38,142 bases of DNA from Peribacillus psychrosaccharolyticus ATCC 23296 (lineage in GTDB: Bacteria > Bacillota > Bacilli > Bacillales > DSM-1321), in NCBI RefSeq assembly GCF_000305495.1, contig NZ_AJTN02000184.1, positions 1 through 38,142 on the forward strand. Reading direction: 5' to 3'. The first letter of the stretch is position 1. The number at the start of each line of letters is the position of its first letter. The position numbers were made by a program, and so were the translations under genes. Of the stretch, positions 23,653 to 30,965 are shown in pieces. Under the pieces are notes generated by a model. It made no database searches and was not told the origin of the DNA. It saw nothing but the letters and a program-made list of their open reading frames with translations.

Positions 23653-24165
23653 ATGTCAGTTCATCCTAAATGGAGTAAAGCCAAGAAACAGCTAAAGAGT
23701 TTGATGTGTGATTCTCTGCGTTTAAGAGTCGATTTTCATGTCATTAATTATCGAAAAGCTCATGATCAGTTAGGAAGAGTGGTCATTACCGTTGATAAAG
23801 AGGAAAAGCTAAGTATGTGTACCATTACAGCCGAGAGAGAAGAGTATAAACAGGAATGGGACATCAGAAATGAAACCAATCAATATGATTTCGATGACGT
23901 ATCTAATAACAGAGCCATACAAAGCCAAGCACATCAACAATTAAAAGAAGAAGGTATTTACGCGCAATATGATTTCTTTCCTGCATTACACGAATATGTT
24001 AACTCGAGTATCAAAGAATCATTACAGTCTCCTGATATCTTAATTAACATACTATGCTTGTTGGATCGTCGGATGGGTAAACGAACGTTACGTAAAATGA
24101 GAGATACTATTTTAGAAGAACATCCTATCGTTCAGTATTTTTATGAATTGCGTTGTGAGGCATAG
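23653..24165 (+). CDS. SF0329-like uncharacterised protein
   Basis: A 170-residue cytoplasmic protein. ATG 23653 is chosen because GGGAGGTG lies just upstream; GTG 23629 overlaps the previous stop. The start WSKAKKQLKSLMCDSLRLRV matches the family named SF0329 that I remember (W-S-K-x-K-K-Q-L-x-S-x-x-C). The C-terminal part LINILCLLDRRMGKRTLRKM is a helical segment common in the same proteins. Function unknown. It lies in a run of same-strand genes from 22432 to 24670. Confidence 0.65.
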   Translation: MSVHPKWSKAKKQLKSLMCDSLRLRVDFHVINYRKAHDQLGRVVITVDKEEKLSMCTITAEREEYKQEWDIRNETNQYDFDDVSNNRAIQSQAHQQLKEEGIYAQYDFFPALHEYVNSSIKESLQSPDILINILCLLDRRMGKRTLRKMRDTILEEHPIVQYFYELRCEA

Positions 24166-24190
24166 AAAGCAAATATGGAGGTGAATCTTT

Positions 24191-24670
24191 TTGAAAAAGG
24201 TAAAGGGACTACTATATTTAGTGGTTATACTTTTTTTACTAAGTGGCTGCAATCAAACGGAAAGTAAGAGTATTGTATTGAACATCCCTCATGTAGATGA
24301 ATATACCTTTTTATATGTTCAAGGGGTAGATAAAGACGGAGATGTAGTCCCATATGAAGGAGCAAGTGAAGGGATAAAGGATATAGAAAAGATTAGAACG
24401 TTTATCAGCAAAGTGAACAAACTTGAGGCAGTCAGAAAGCCGGGTAAAGAATTAACGGATAAAGTTAAAGAACTAAATAATCCGGGAAATTACATGTTTA
24501 CTTTGTCAGATACAGAAGAAATGGATAATAAAGCTTATTCCATAAATTTTTATAAAGATGGTACGATGCAGTTTGAAGACCCAGACAAAAATGAAATTGT
24601 CTATATCTCAACTGAAAAGCACCCCAAACTATTGAAAGAACTGAAAACACTGTTGGAAATAACGTATTAA
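24191..24670 (+). CDS. Putative lipoprotein
   Basis: A 159-residue exported lipoprotein. TTG 24191 has GGAGGTG upstream. The signal KKVKGLLYLVVILFLLSGC puts the lipidated Cys at residue 20. The mature part holds HVDEYTFLYVQGVDKDGDVV and a C-terminal AYSINFYKDGTMQFEDPDK then IVYISTE, a beta-rich domain. I recall similar small Bacillus lipoproteins but no function. It ends the same-strand run and is followed by a gap with the azoreductase promoter. Confidence 0.65.
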   Translation: MKKVKGLLYLVVILFLLSGCNQTESKSIVLNIPHVDEYTFLYVQGVDKDGDVVPYEGASEGIKDIEKIRTFISKVNKLEAVRKPGKELTDKVKELNNPGNYMFTLSDTEEMDNKAYSINFYKDGTMQFEDPDKNEIVYISTEKHPKLLKELKTLLEITY

Positions 24671-24774
24671 TTGAATTGTGTTTGAATTCATTACCAGGAG
24701 TAGGACTAGTCTGCGCCAATGCTTCTGGGATTTTAGTTTAAAAAACAAAATCGGTTTCCAATCTGCATAAACTG

Positions 24775-24829
24775 TTGACAAATGAATTAATAACCTCTAA
24801 AATAAATTTATCTTGAGTTTGAGATAAAT
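24775..24829 (+). promoter_or_regulatory. azoR promoter with MhqR-type operator
   Basis: TTGACA (24775-24780) and TAAAAT (24798-24803) are 17 bases apart. Directly after comes TATCTTGAGTTTGAGATA (24809-24826), inside longer arms ATTTATCT/AGATAAAT. It closely matches the remembered MhqR box TATCTCGAATTCGAGATA, and it covers the transcription start. The mhqR gene is not in this window. Confidence 0.75.
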
Positions 24830-24866
24830 GAAATGAAAATATATTACACAAGGGGATTTATACACA

Positions 24867-25511
24867 ATGAATGTATTAGTCGTTAAAGCTAACAACCGTC
24901 CAGCAACAGAAGCTATTTCAAGTAAAATGTACGAAACGTTTATGGCAGAATTAGAAGGTAAAGACGTAAACGTTACAACGTATGATGTCTTTGAAGAAGA
25001 TACTCCATACTTTGGTCAAGATCTTTTCAATGCTTTCGGTAAACTTCAAAACGGCGGCGAATTAACAGATGTGGAATCACGCCTAGTAGCTGCAAAACAA
25101 AAAGCAATGGATGTTATCACAGCGGCAGACGTAGTTGTTTTCGCGTTCCCATTATGGAATCTTACAATCCCTGCTAAGTTACAAACATTTATTGATTATG
25201 TTTATACTGCAGGATTTGCATTTAAATATGATGCTGAAGGTAACATGGTTCAGTTAATGCCAGAGAAAAAAGCAATCTTCCTTAGCGCACGCGGTGGTAT
25301 TTACTCATCACCAGAAGCTGCTCCAATGGAAATGGCTGTTACTTATATGCGTAACGTATTCGGCGGCGTATTCGGTATGCAAATCATTGATGAAGTGGTT
25401 ATCGAAGGTCACAATGCAATGCCAGCTAAAGCAATGGAAATCGTTGCAGCAGGTATGGAAGAAGTTAAAGCATCTGCACAACGTTTAGTTAAACTATCTG
25501 TTAATGCATAA
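24867..25511 (+). CDS. azoR: FMN-dependent NADH-azoreductase
   Basis: A 214-residue flavodoxin-fold enzyme that reduces azo compounds and quinones with NADH. ATG 24867 follows AAGGGGAT. The FMN-binding segment after the first strand (VVKANNRPATEAISSK), the FAFPLWNLTIPAKLQTFIDY catalytic block and SARGGIYSSPEA are diagnostic. It matches the B. subtilis azoreductases, the MhqR-controlled one (AzoR2/YvaB) being the nearest by regulation. The MhqR-type operator implies induction by catechol and quinone stress. A strong terminator follows. Confidence 0.9.
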   Translation: MNVLVVKANNRPATEAISSKMYETFMAELEGKDVNVTTYDVFEEDTPYFGQDLFNAFGKLQNGGELTDVESRLVAAKQKAMDVITAADVVVFAFPLWNLTIPAKLQTFIDYVYTAGFAFKYDAEGNMVQLMPEKKAIFLSARGGIYSSPEAAPMEMAVTYMRNVFGGVFGMQIIDEVVIEGHNAMPAKAMEIVAAGMEEVKASAQRLVKLSVNA

Positions 25512-25521
25512 TAATTAAATA

Positions 25522-25573
25522 AAACTGCCAACTAATTCCCGGGATTAATTCGGGTTTAGTTGGCAGTTTTTTT
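25522..25573. terminator. Bidirectional terminator of azoR
   Basis: A very long stem: AAACTGCCAACTAA (25522-25535) pairs with TTAGTTGGCAGTTT (25556-25569), with CCCG/CGGG inside and seven T after. It also serves the convergent gene at 25572, whose stop overlaps it. Confidence 0.9.
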
Positions 25574-25760
25574 AGTTACGGGCAAGTTTTTTATTTACAT
25601 AAAAAGAGACTAAGGCAACAATCAGTAAAGCAGGAATCGCATAAAGTTGGCCAACTAGTAATTTCCAAACGACCGTATTATATCCTTCAGAGGCTGGGGA
25701 TAGGAGGACAATCAAACAGACAATAATATAGGCTAAAAGGGCAGGGATCATTGTTTTCAT
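25572..25760 (-). CDS. Small membrane protein, two helices
   Basis: A 62-residue protein. ATG 25760 is chosen for GGTGG 7 bases upstream; ATG 25763 is an alternative. Two helices are visible, PALLAYIIVCLIVLLSPA and LLVGQLYAIPALLIVALVSF, followed by YVNKKLARN. The family is not recognised. Its stop lies in the azoR terminator. A 15-base motif (25792-25806) just upstream recurs ahead of bdhA, hinting at common control. Confidence 0.6.
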   Translation of the reverse strand: MKTMIPALLAYIIVCLIVLLSPASEGYNTVVWKLLVGQLYAIPALLIVALVSFYVNKKLARN

Positions 25761-25791
25761 CATCAAACCACCATCTTTCTAATTCTTTGGA

Positions 25792-25948
25792 GAGTACCTG
25801 TAAACAGGGGAATTATGTAACTAAATATTACCATATATGGATAACCGTTTCGATACCAAACATACTAATTTTAACAATTGGTAAAAAAATAAAAAGTTGG
25901 TTTACGGACTAACATTTTCAAGGTATAGATTTGGAGTACCTGTATACA
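25792..25948. repeat. Repeated 15-base motif in the bdhA upstream region
   Basis: GAGTACCTGTAAACA (25792-25806) and GAGTACCTGTATACA (25934-25948) differ at one base and are 142 bases apart. One is near the start of the minus-strand gene, the other is about 130 bases upstream of bdhA. The rest of this 315-base gap is AT-rich and holds no gene. Confidence 0.55.
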
Positions 25949-26075
25949 ATGAAGTGTCGCAATATTGACAATTTATTAATTTTTTAACTAACTCAAACTT
26001 TTAGTTTTGGAGTATAATAATAAACGAATAGATAAAATTATTTGAATATATTAAATTTTAGGGAGGAATTTTCTT

Positions 26076-27125
26076 ATGAAAGCTGCAGTATGGTACGGAG
26101 AAAAAGATATTCGAATTGAAGAGCGGGAGTTAAAGGCATTAAAAGATCATGAGGTCACTGTTCGCGTAGCGTGGGCTGGCATTTGTGGTAGTGATTTACA
26201 CGAGTACCAAGAAGGTCCAGTATTTGTACCAACTGAAAGTGCTGATCCATTAACTGGAGAAATAGCTCCACTTATTATGGGACATGAATTTGCAGGGACG
26301 ATTGAAAAAGTCGGGACAAACGTTACGAAGTTTAAAGTTGGAGACCGTGTAGCTATTAACCCGACGATTACATATGGTAACAAACCAGAAGATTTAGATG
26401 TATATGATGGTTTTAGCTTTATCGGTTTACATGGAGACGGCGGGTTTACGTCTTTCGCAAATGCTCCAGAAGAAAATGTGTTTCTTTTACCTGATACGTT
26501 GTCCTTGCAGGACGGTGCATTAGTAGAGCCAACAGCTGTAGCGGTACAAGCGGTTAAAGAAGGAAATCTTCAATTTGGCGATACTGTAGCCATTTTCGGT
26601 GCAGGACCAATTGGGTTATTGACGTTAATTGCAGCTAAGGCAGCTGGTGCAAGTAAAATTATTGTTTTAGATTTATCTGAAACACGTCTTGAAAAAGCAA
26701 TTGAACTTGGTGCAACTCATATCGTTAATTCTGGGAAAGAAGATCCTGTAGAAGCCATTCGTACCATAGTACCTGGAGGGGTAGACGTCTCATTTGAAGT
26801 AGCGGGAGTTACTCCAACATTTGAACAATCAGTGGCAGCTACAAGACCACGTGGTACGATGGTAATCGTATCTATATTTGCAAAACCAATTATATGGAAC
26901 CCTATTCAATTAACCAATACTGGTGTTAAAATCACATCAACGATTGCTTATTCACCAACTTCATTCCAACAAACGGTAGATTTGATGGGGACTGGCCAAT
27001 TAAAACCACAAGGAATTATCACATCTGAGATTCATTTAGATGATATCGTATCCAAAGGGTTCGAAGCATTAACCAATGATAAATCTCAAGCGAAGATACT
27101 TGTTGAATTAAGCGGTGAAAAATAA
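26076..27125 (+). CDS. bdhA: (R,R)-butanediol dehydrogenase-like MDR
   Basis: A 349-residue zinc-dependent dehydrogenase that interconverts acetoin and 2,3-butanediol. ATG 26076 has GGGAGGA upstream. Catalytic zinc ligands are C37 in GICGSDLHEY, H70-E71 in MGHEF and E151 in VEPTAVA. The nucleotide motif is GAGPIG (175-180). The four-Cys structural zinc loop is missing, as in BdhA. TITYGNKPEDLDVYDGFSFI replaces it. I name it by overall similarity to BdhA; a polyol dehydrogenase is possible. It stands alone between a repeat-rich promoter region and a strong terminator. Confidence 0.78.
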   Translation: MKAAVWYGEKDIRIEERELKALKDHEVTVRVAWAGICGSDLHEYQEGPVFVPTESADPLTGEIAPLIMGHEFAGTIEKVGTNVTKFKVGDRVAINPTITYGNKPEDLDVYDGFSFIGLHGDGGFTSFANAPEENVFLLPDTLSLQDGALVEPTAVAVQAVKEGNLQFGDTVAIFGAGPIGLLTLIAAKAAGASKIIVLDLSETRLEKAIELGATHIVNSGKEDPVEAIRTIVPGGVDVSFEVAGVTPTFEQSVAATRPRGTMVIVSIFAKPIIWNPIQLTNTGVKITSTIAYSPTSFQQTVDLMGTGQLKPQGIITSEIHLDDIVSKGFEALTNDKSQAKILVELSGEK

Positions 27126-27169
27126 GTTGAGTATTTAGTATGTATGAAGATTACGGATAATAAAGATAA

Positions 27170-27201
27170 AAATCCTGTATTAATTTATACAGGATTTTTT
27201 T
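27170..27201 (+). terminator. Terminator of bdhA
   Basis: AAATCCTGTA (27170-27179) and TACAGGATTT (27187-27196) form the stem, followed by a T run. It is 45 bases after the stop. Confidence 0.9.
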
Positions 27202-27234
27202 CGAAATCGTAGGCTAATAAAAAATATACAGTCA

Positions 27235-27297
27235 AACTATATAGTTGAACTTTATAGTTAAATCCTGCATAATAATATACAGTTGAACTATATAGTT
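27235..27297 (+). promoter_or_regulatory. padR promoter with three palindromic operators
   Basis: AACTATATAGTT is present as a perfect palindrome at 27235-27246 and 27286-27297, with a degenerate copy AACTTTATAGTT at 27248-27259. TTGAAC (27245-27250) and CATAAT (27268-27273), 17 bases apart, form the promoter. The first two copies straddle the -35 box and the third is downstream of the start, a layout that fits strong autorepression. Confidence 0.75.
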
Positions 27298-27321
27298 TGA
27301 TTGAGAGTGGGGGTAATCAAT

Positions 27322-27642
27322 ATGAAACATAAACTTTTGCCGCTGTCTGAAACGATGCATTATATATTATTAGCTTTACGTGAACCATTTCATGGGTATG
27401 CAATTATGCAGAAGGTTGAAGAAATGAGCAAGGGTCATGTGATTTTGGCAGCTGGGACATTGTATGGGGCAATCGATAACTTAAGTAAAAATGGCTGGAT
27501 TAAGCCAGCAGCTGGAGAAAATGGAAGAAGAAAAGTTTATCAGATCACTGCACAGGGTGAAGAAGTATTAGCACATGAAAAACAACGATTAAAACATATT
27601 TTATCCTTATATGAAATGAGTGATGAATGTGAAAAAATATAA
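27322..27642 (+). CDS. PadR family transcriptional regulator
   Basis: A 106-residue winged-helix repressor. ATG 27322 follows a GGGGG site; TTG 27301 is too far upstream. LSETMHYILLALREPFHGYA then IMQKVEEM is the PadR N-terminus, LAAGTLYGAIDNLSKNGWIK is the recognition helix region, and GRRKVYQITAQGEEVL is the wing. The C-terminal helix is short, as in small PadR proteins. Three palindromes upstream are probably its own sites. The next gene overlaps it, which is the usual PadR-DUF2812 pair. Confidence 0.88.
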   Translation: MKHKLLPLSETMHYILLALREPFHGYAIMQKVEEMSKGHVILAAGTLYGAIDNLSKNGWIKPAAGENGRRKVYQITAQGEEVLAHEKQRLKHILSLYEMSDECEKI

Positions 27643-28222
27643 GTTTTATGCAAATGTCATAAAAGAAGAACAATGGCTGAACGAACAATTACAAGCTGGT
27701 TATAAATGCACGAATATAAGTAGTTGGGGTAACTATACATTTGAACAAACAAACGAAAAATATGTGATGCGTTTAGATTATCAAGATTATTTATCTACAC
27801 ATAGATTTGAGGAATACAAGGAGATTTATGAAGAATTTGGCTGGATGCATGTCAAAGGATCAAGATTCGGCAGCATTCATTATTGGCAAAAGATTTCTGA
27901 TAACCGAGACGATATGTTTTCAGATCGACAATCAAAATCTAATTACTACAAGCGTTTAATGAATTACTCGTTAACCTTTGCAATCTTTTTTTTAGTAATC
28001 AGTTTTATTATATATGATGGCAATCCATTAATCGTAAAAGAACTGTACCTGACTCAAGGTTTATGGGAAATGGAAGGGTCGCTGTTTTGGAAAGCTTTCC
28101 TTTTCGAAACACCATTTGTGTTGCTACGGTTAATACCAATCTTGATTTTGTTTGTTTCTGCCATTCAATTCTATATGAGTTATATGCAATATAAGAAAAT
28201 AAAAGAGGAATTATCACGGTAG
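27629..28222 (+). CDS. DUF2812 membrane protein
   Basis: A 197-residue protein. GTG 27629 is chosen because the family starts KKYKFYANVIKEEQWLNE; an ATG six bases earlier is possible. It overlaps the end of padR by 14 bases, so translation is coupled. The N-terminal DUF2812 domain (about residues 1-100) holds YTFEQTNEKYVMRLDYQDY and FGSIHYWQKI. Two hydrophobic segments follow: LTFAIFFLVISFIIYDG and VLLRLIPILILFVSAIQFYM. The family is almost always encoded next to PadR, and its function is unknown. Co-repression by PadR is the simplest model. Confidence 0.82.
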   Translation: MKKYKFYANVIKEEQWLNEQLQAGYKCTNISSWGNYTFEQTNEKYVMRLDYQDYLSTHRFEEYKEIYEEFGWMHVKGSRFGSIHYWQKISDNRDDMFSDRQSKSNYYKRLMNYSLTFAIFFLVISFIIYDGNPLIVKELYLTQGLWEMEGSLFWKAFLFETPFVLLRLIPILILFVSAIQFYMSYMQYKKIKEELSR

Positions 28223-28288
28223 TATGGTCCATGGTCAGGGTCTTTGCCATATCCTTTGTAGCCTTAGGGAATAATCAACCATCTGGAG

Positions 28289-28324
28289 CAATTCGCGATA
28301 TATTTGTCGCAAATTGTTTTTTTT
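28289..28324 (+). terminator. Terminator of the padR-DUF2812 operon
   Basis: CAATT and GCGA (28289-28298) pair with TCGC and AATTG (28307-28316) with one bulge, followed by eight T. The rest of the 255-base gap holds nothing I can identify. Confidence 0.75.
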
Positions 28325-28477
28325 GCCTTCTTTGAAGCGGAGAATCTTATTGTATTTGCATGTTCGAAAACCGAAGGCATAATCATTTGAGACCCGCCTA
28401 GTCAGTGATTGAAAAAGGATTACTCTTCGCTAGTGTAAAAATGTGGTAAAATTTAAGTAAATGAGGAGGGGATTGAA

Positions 28478-29101
28478 TTGAAAAGAAAACCATTTGAACC
28501 ACCAACTGATTATTATGATGAACATTTAATTAATATTGATGAGCAACTATGTTCTTTGGTTAAACAACGGCTGGACATTTCAAACAACAATCCAGGTTTT
28601 CCACCTGATGAGGTTATTACTAACTGGGCTACAAAATATAATTTGTATGAGGCATTTTTAAGTTCATTATTTGGATCATTGAGAATTCACGATTTCTTTA
28701 AACCGCGTATTGAACCGAATGTATTTAGAAAATACATATCGGTTTTAAAATCAATTGAAAAAGATGATTATGTATATTCCGTAACGGTTATTCGACAGTA
28801 TGAGAATGCTAGTGTTATACAACTCCACATCGATTGGGTTGAAGCAGAGGATTTACCTAGGGACTTGCCTCATCCTCATCCTCATCCTCATCCTCATAAT
28901 ACTCTTGAATTATTTATAGGAGAACAATATGATTGTCAGACGGACCGGGCTGGAGGATCAACAGGACATTATACATACAACTATATTGTTTCTCCACCGT
29001 TACCGGATGATCCTTCAAATATAGACTTAGTTTTTAAGGAATATAGCGATCACTTTAAGGAAAAGCCTACCGGTCTTGAACTTGTTATCGAAATAGAATA
29101 A
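28478..29101 (+). CDS. Conserved uncharacterised protein with a (Pro-His)5 repeat
   Basis: A 207-residue cytoplasmic protein. TTG 28478 has GAGGAGGGGATT upstream. I recall the N-terminus KRKPFEPPTDYYDEHLINID and PRIEPNVFRKYISVLKSIEK, and the C-terminal YNYIVSPPLPDDPSNIDLVF, from a protein conserved in Bacillus cereus-group and related genomes. No function is known. Residues 131-140 are five Pro-His pairs encoded by a hexamer tandem repeat (28868-28897), which homologues I remember lack. Poly-His segments can bind nickel or zinc. Confidence 0.75.
   Translation: MKRKPFEPPTDYYDEHLINIDEQLCSLVKQRLDISNNNPGFPPDEVITNWATKYNLYEAFLSSLFGSLRIHDFFKPRIEPNVFRKYISVLKSIEKDDYVYSVTVIRQYENASVIQLHIDWVEAEDLPRDLPHPHPHPHPHNTLELFIGEQYDCQTDRAGGSTGHYTYNYIVSPPLPDDPSNIDLVFKEYSDHFKEKPTGLELVIEIE
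28868..28897 (+). repeat. Hexanucleotide tandem repeat CCTCAT x5
   Basis: Five exact copies of CCTCAT encode (Pro-His)5. A change in copy number would keep the frame and alter only the length of the His-rich segment. Replication slippage is the likely origin. Confidence 0.95.
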
Positions 29102-29127
29102 TACTTTTTTTTAGGAGAGAATCTTTA

Positions 29128-29223
29128 ATGTTAGAAAATATCGGAATTCCAGGCATAATTATTACTGTTTTAGTTTTTGGTGTAATCATTTTTTTACTGC
29201 GAAAATTATTTAAAACAAATTAA
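29128..29223 (+). CDS. TatA-like microprotein, 31 residues
   Basis: ATG 29128 has AGGAGAG 8-9 bases upstream. The peptide begins MLENIGIPGIIITVLVFGVI, then IFLLRKLFKTN. The NIGIPG start and single hydrophobic helix are the hallmarks of TatA/TatE N-termini, but the family's FGPxKLPE hinge and amphipathic helix are missing. It could be a truncated tatA-like gene, a stand-alone regulator of the Tat translocon, or chance similarity in a small membrane protein. A perfect terminator follows. It is read in the same direction as the gene at 28478, 26 bases after its stop. Confidence 0.55.
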   Translation: MLENIGIPGIIITVLVFGVIIFLLRKLFKTN

Positions 29224-29230
29224 TTGGATA

Positions 29231-29264
29231 AAGTCGATCTAAAAATAGTGATCGACTTTTTTAT
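29231..29264 (+). terminator. Terminator after the microprotein
   Basis: AAGTCGATC (29231-29239) pairs with GATCGACTT (29250-29258), followed by a T run. It lies 7 bases after the stop. Confidence 0.9.
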
Positions 29265-29442
29265 TGATTTTTAGTTTTTCTACTGTTAAATAACCACATG
29301 AAAATTCCGAAAAATACAATAAAAATAAAGTTTGGATAATGTTTTCAGTCCAGTTGAATGTGTCGTACTTGAAATAGTCAAAAGTACTAAAAATAATATA
29401 TAAGATTACTAGTAAAATTAAATAATTTTATATCCATTTCAT
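29261..29442 (-). pseudogene. Two-helix membrane protein with a stop and a frameshift
   Basis: ATG 29442 has GGGGAGGT upstream. The frame reads MKWI, TAA (29428-29430), NYLILLVILYIIFSTFDYFK and YDTFNWTENIIQ. An indel near 29331 then moves it to FIFIVFFGIFMWLFNSRKTK before TAA (29261-29263). With the stop read as a codon and one base added, the 60-residue product has two membrane helices and a polar loop, a familiar Bacillus layout. Two independent lesions make this a dead gene. Confidence 0.55.
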
Positions 29443-29458
29443 GTAATACCTCCCCTAA

Positions 29459-29548
29459 GTGATATTTAACGAAGTTACAAACGGGCCTACCTACTACCCA
29501 TCAGGAATGGATAGACATGATTATGCACACGAAATGATGGAGTATTAG
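29459..29548 (+). pseudogene. 29-codon C-terminal remnant
   Basis: The plus strand reads IFNEVTNGPTYYPSGMDRHD then YAHEMMEY to TAG. It has protein-like composition but no convincing ribosome binding site. It is immediately followed by an imperfect repeat of GATGGAGTATTA. I take it as the end of a lost gene. Nothing else is visible in 29549-29690. Confidence 0.3.
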
Positions 29549-29696
29549 ATGGAGTATTAATAGTAGATTCCCAACAACCCAACATTAGGTCAGCTTCTGA
29601 GAAATCAAATGTATACAAGTGAAAATACTGCAAACGAGACATGTGAGTGGCGAGAAAAAAGATTAGTTAAAGTCTCTTTTTGAATGATAAAGATTA

Positions 29697-30079
29697 TTAT
29701 TCAATTATTTCAATTTGATTACCTTCAGGTCCCAATATACAACTCTCATAATAACCATCACCTGTTGTACGCGGACCACTTACAATTTCATACCCTTCTT
29801 GTTCTAGTTGACTTGTCAATGTATCTACCTTTTCTTTGCTTCCTACGCTAAATGCTAAATGTGTATATCCAGTTTTCAATAGTGATTCTTCGGAAGAAAC
29901 CATATCAGGACGCGTCATTATCTCAAGTCTTGTATTATCTTCGAATGATAAGAAATAAGTCTCTAATCCAGTTTTCTGATTATGATATTTGGCATTACAT
30001 GAAGCATCGAAAAACTTTACAAAAAATCTTTTATCGTTTCTAAGTCATTTACATACATGGCAATATGTTCTATTTTCAT
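29697..30079 (-). pseudogene. VOC family protein, frameshifted in a T6 run
   Basis: ATG 30079 follows GAGGG on the minus strand. The frame reads KIEHIAMYVNDLETIKDF and hits TAA because a T run (A6 at 30021-30026 on the plus strand) is one base short. Adding one base gives KFFDASCNAKYHNQKTGLET then YFLSFEDNTRLEIMTRPDMV and the rest of a complete 127-residue VOC protein. The C-terminal GYYESCILGPEGNQIEIIE carries the last ligand. The total length is exactly that of the family. The lesion may be an assembly error or a slippage site. Confidence 0.82.
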
Positions 30080-30167
30080 TCTTATTTCCCTCGCATTCTT
30101 CTGTAAAAACATAATCAAACTATCATCAAATAAACAGATGGAAGATCTCTATTCCTACTTCTAAACT

Positions 30168-30965
30168 TTATTGCAAAGATAAAAGATGAATAATAGTATT
30201 CAATACCCCATCTTCCTCATTGGAACGTGTAATATAATTTGCCGCATCTTTTACCTCTTGGACTGCATTTCGGACAGCAAAGCTATATACGCCACAAGTC
30301 ATAAGTTCCATATCATTATATGAATCTCCAAATACCATCGTTTCTTCAGGAGTAATGTTCAATAAACTTTGTAAATGATTAACGGTAGTACCTTTATGGA
30401 CATTCGCATTCGTTATATCAATCCAAGCAACTTCCGAAGCAACAATATAAGCTGATTGAAAAAATGGTACCAATTCTTCTCTGGTATCAATGCATCTCAT
30501 CAATGGGTCATGAACTGTAATTTTGATAAAATCATCTGTTATTTCATCAAAATTGGAAACTTGCTTTACTTTTGTATAAGACCTTCTTACAATACTTGCT
30601 TCTTCGCTGGATAGATTATTTTTTATGACTGCGCCATCTTTTGTACAAGCAATAATGGTGTGTTCTAGACTAATTTCTTCTAGGAATTGAATAATTTCCA
30701 ATCCTAGCTTATTCCCTAGGAGTGATTCGTAAATAAACTCTTTGTTGTGTTTAATCCTAGTTGCACTATCTCCTAATATCCATAAATCATCTGCATCCTC
30801 ACCGAATATTTCTTCTACACGTTCACATTGCTTTCCAGTGACAGGTGCAAATATAACTCCTTTTTGTTTCATTATCTTTTTTACATTCTGATAAAGCTCT
30901 CTGTTAAAGTCTCCACTGTTATTTAAGAATGTACCGTCCATATCAGATAGGACTAATTTAATCAT
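30168..30965 (-). CDS. HAD superfamily Cof-type phosphatase
   Basis: A 265-residue haloacid dehalogenase-family phosphatase. ATG 30965 has AGGAGGT upstream. The four motifs are present: LSDMDGTFL (nucleophile D8 and D10), PVTGKQ-type motif II, K in THNKEF/NVHKGTT-type motif III, and VFGDSYNDMELM as motif IV. The C2 cap insert lies between motifs II and III. Cof-type enzymes hydrolyse sugar phosphates or FMN. It appears intact and forms a single-gene unit. Confidence 0.88.
   Translation of the reverse strand: MIKLVLSDMDGTFLNNSGDFNRELYQNVKKIMKQKGVIFAPVTGKQCERVEEIFGEDADDLWILGDSATRIKHNKEFIYESLLGNKLGLEIIQFLEEISLEHTIIACTKDGAVIKNNLSSEEASIVRRSYTKVKQVSNFDEITDDFIKITVHDPLMRCIDTREELVPFFQSAYIVASEVAWIDITNANVHKGTTVNHLQSLLNITPEETMVFGDSYNDMELMTCGVYSFAVRNAVQEVKDAANYITRSNEEDGVLNTIIHLLSLQ

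Noticed and set aside
25965-25993. bdhA promoter at TTGACA 25965
   Set aside because: The -35 box is perfect, but no acceptable -10 box lies 16-18 bases downstream, and the TATAAT at 26013 has no matching -35.
28868-28897. CRISPR-like repeat
   Set aside because: The units are six bases, contiguous, without spacers and inside a reading frame; it is a microsatellite.
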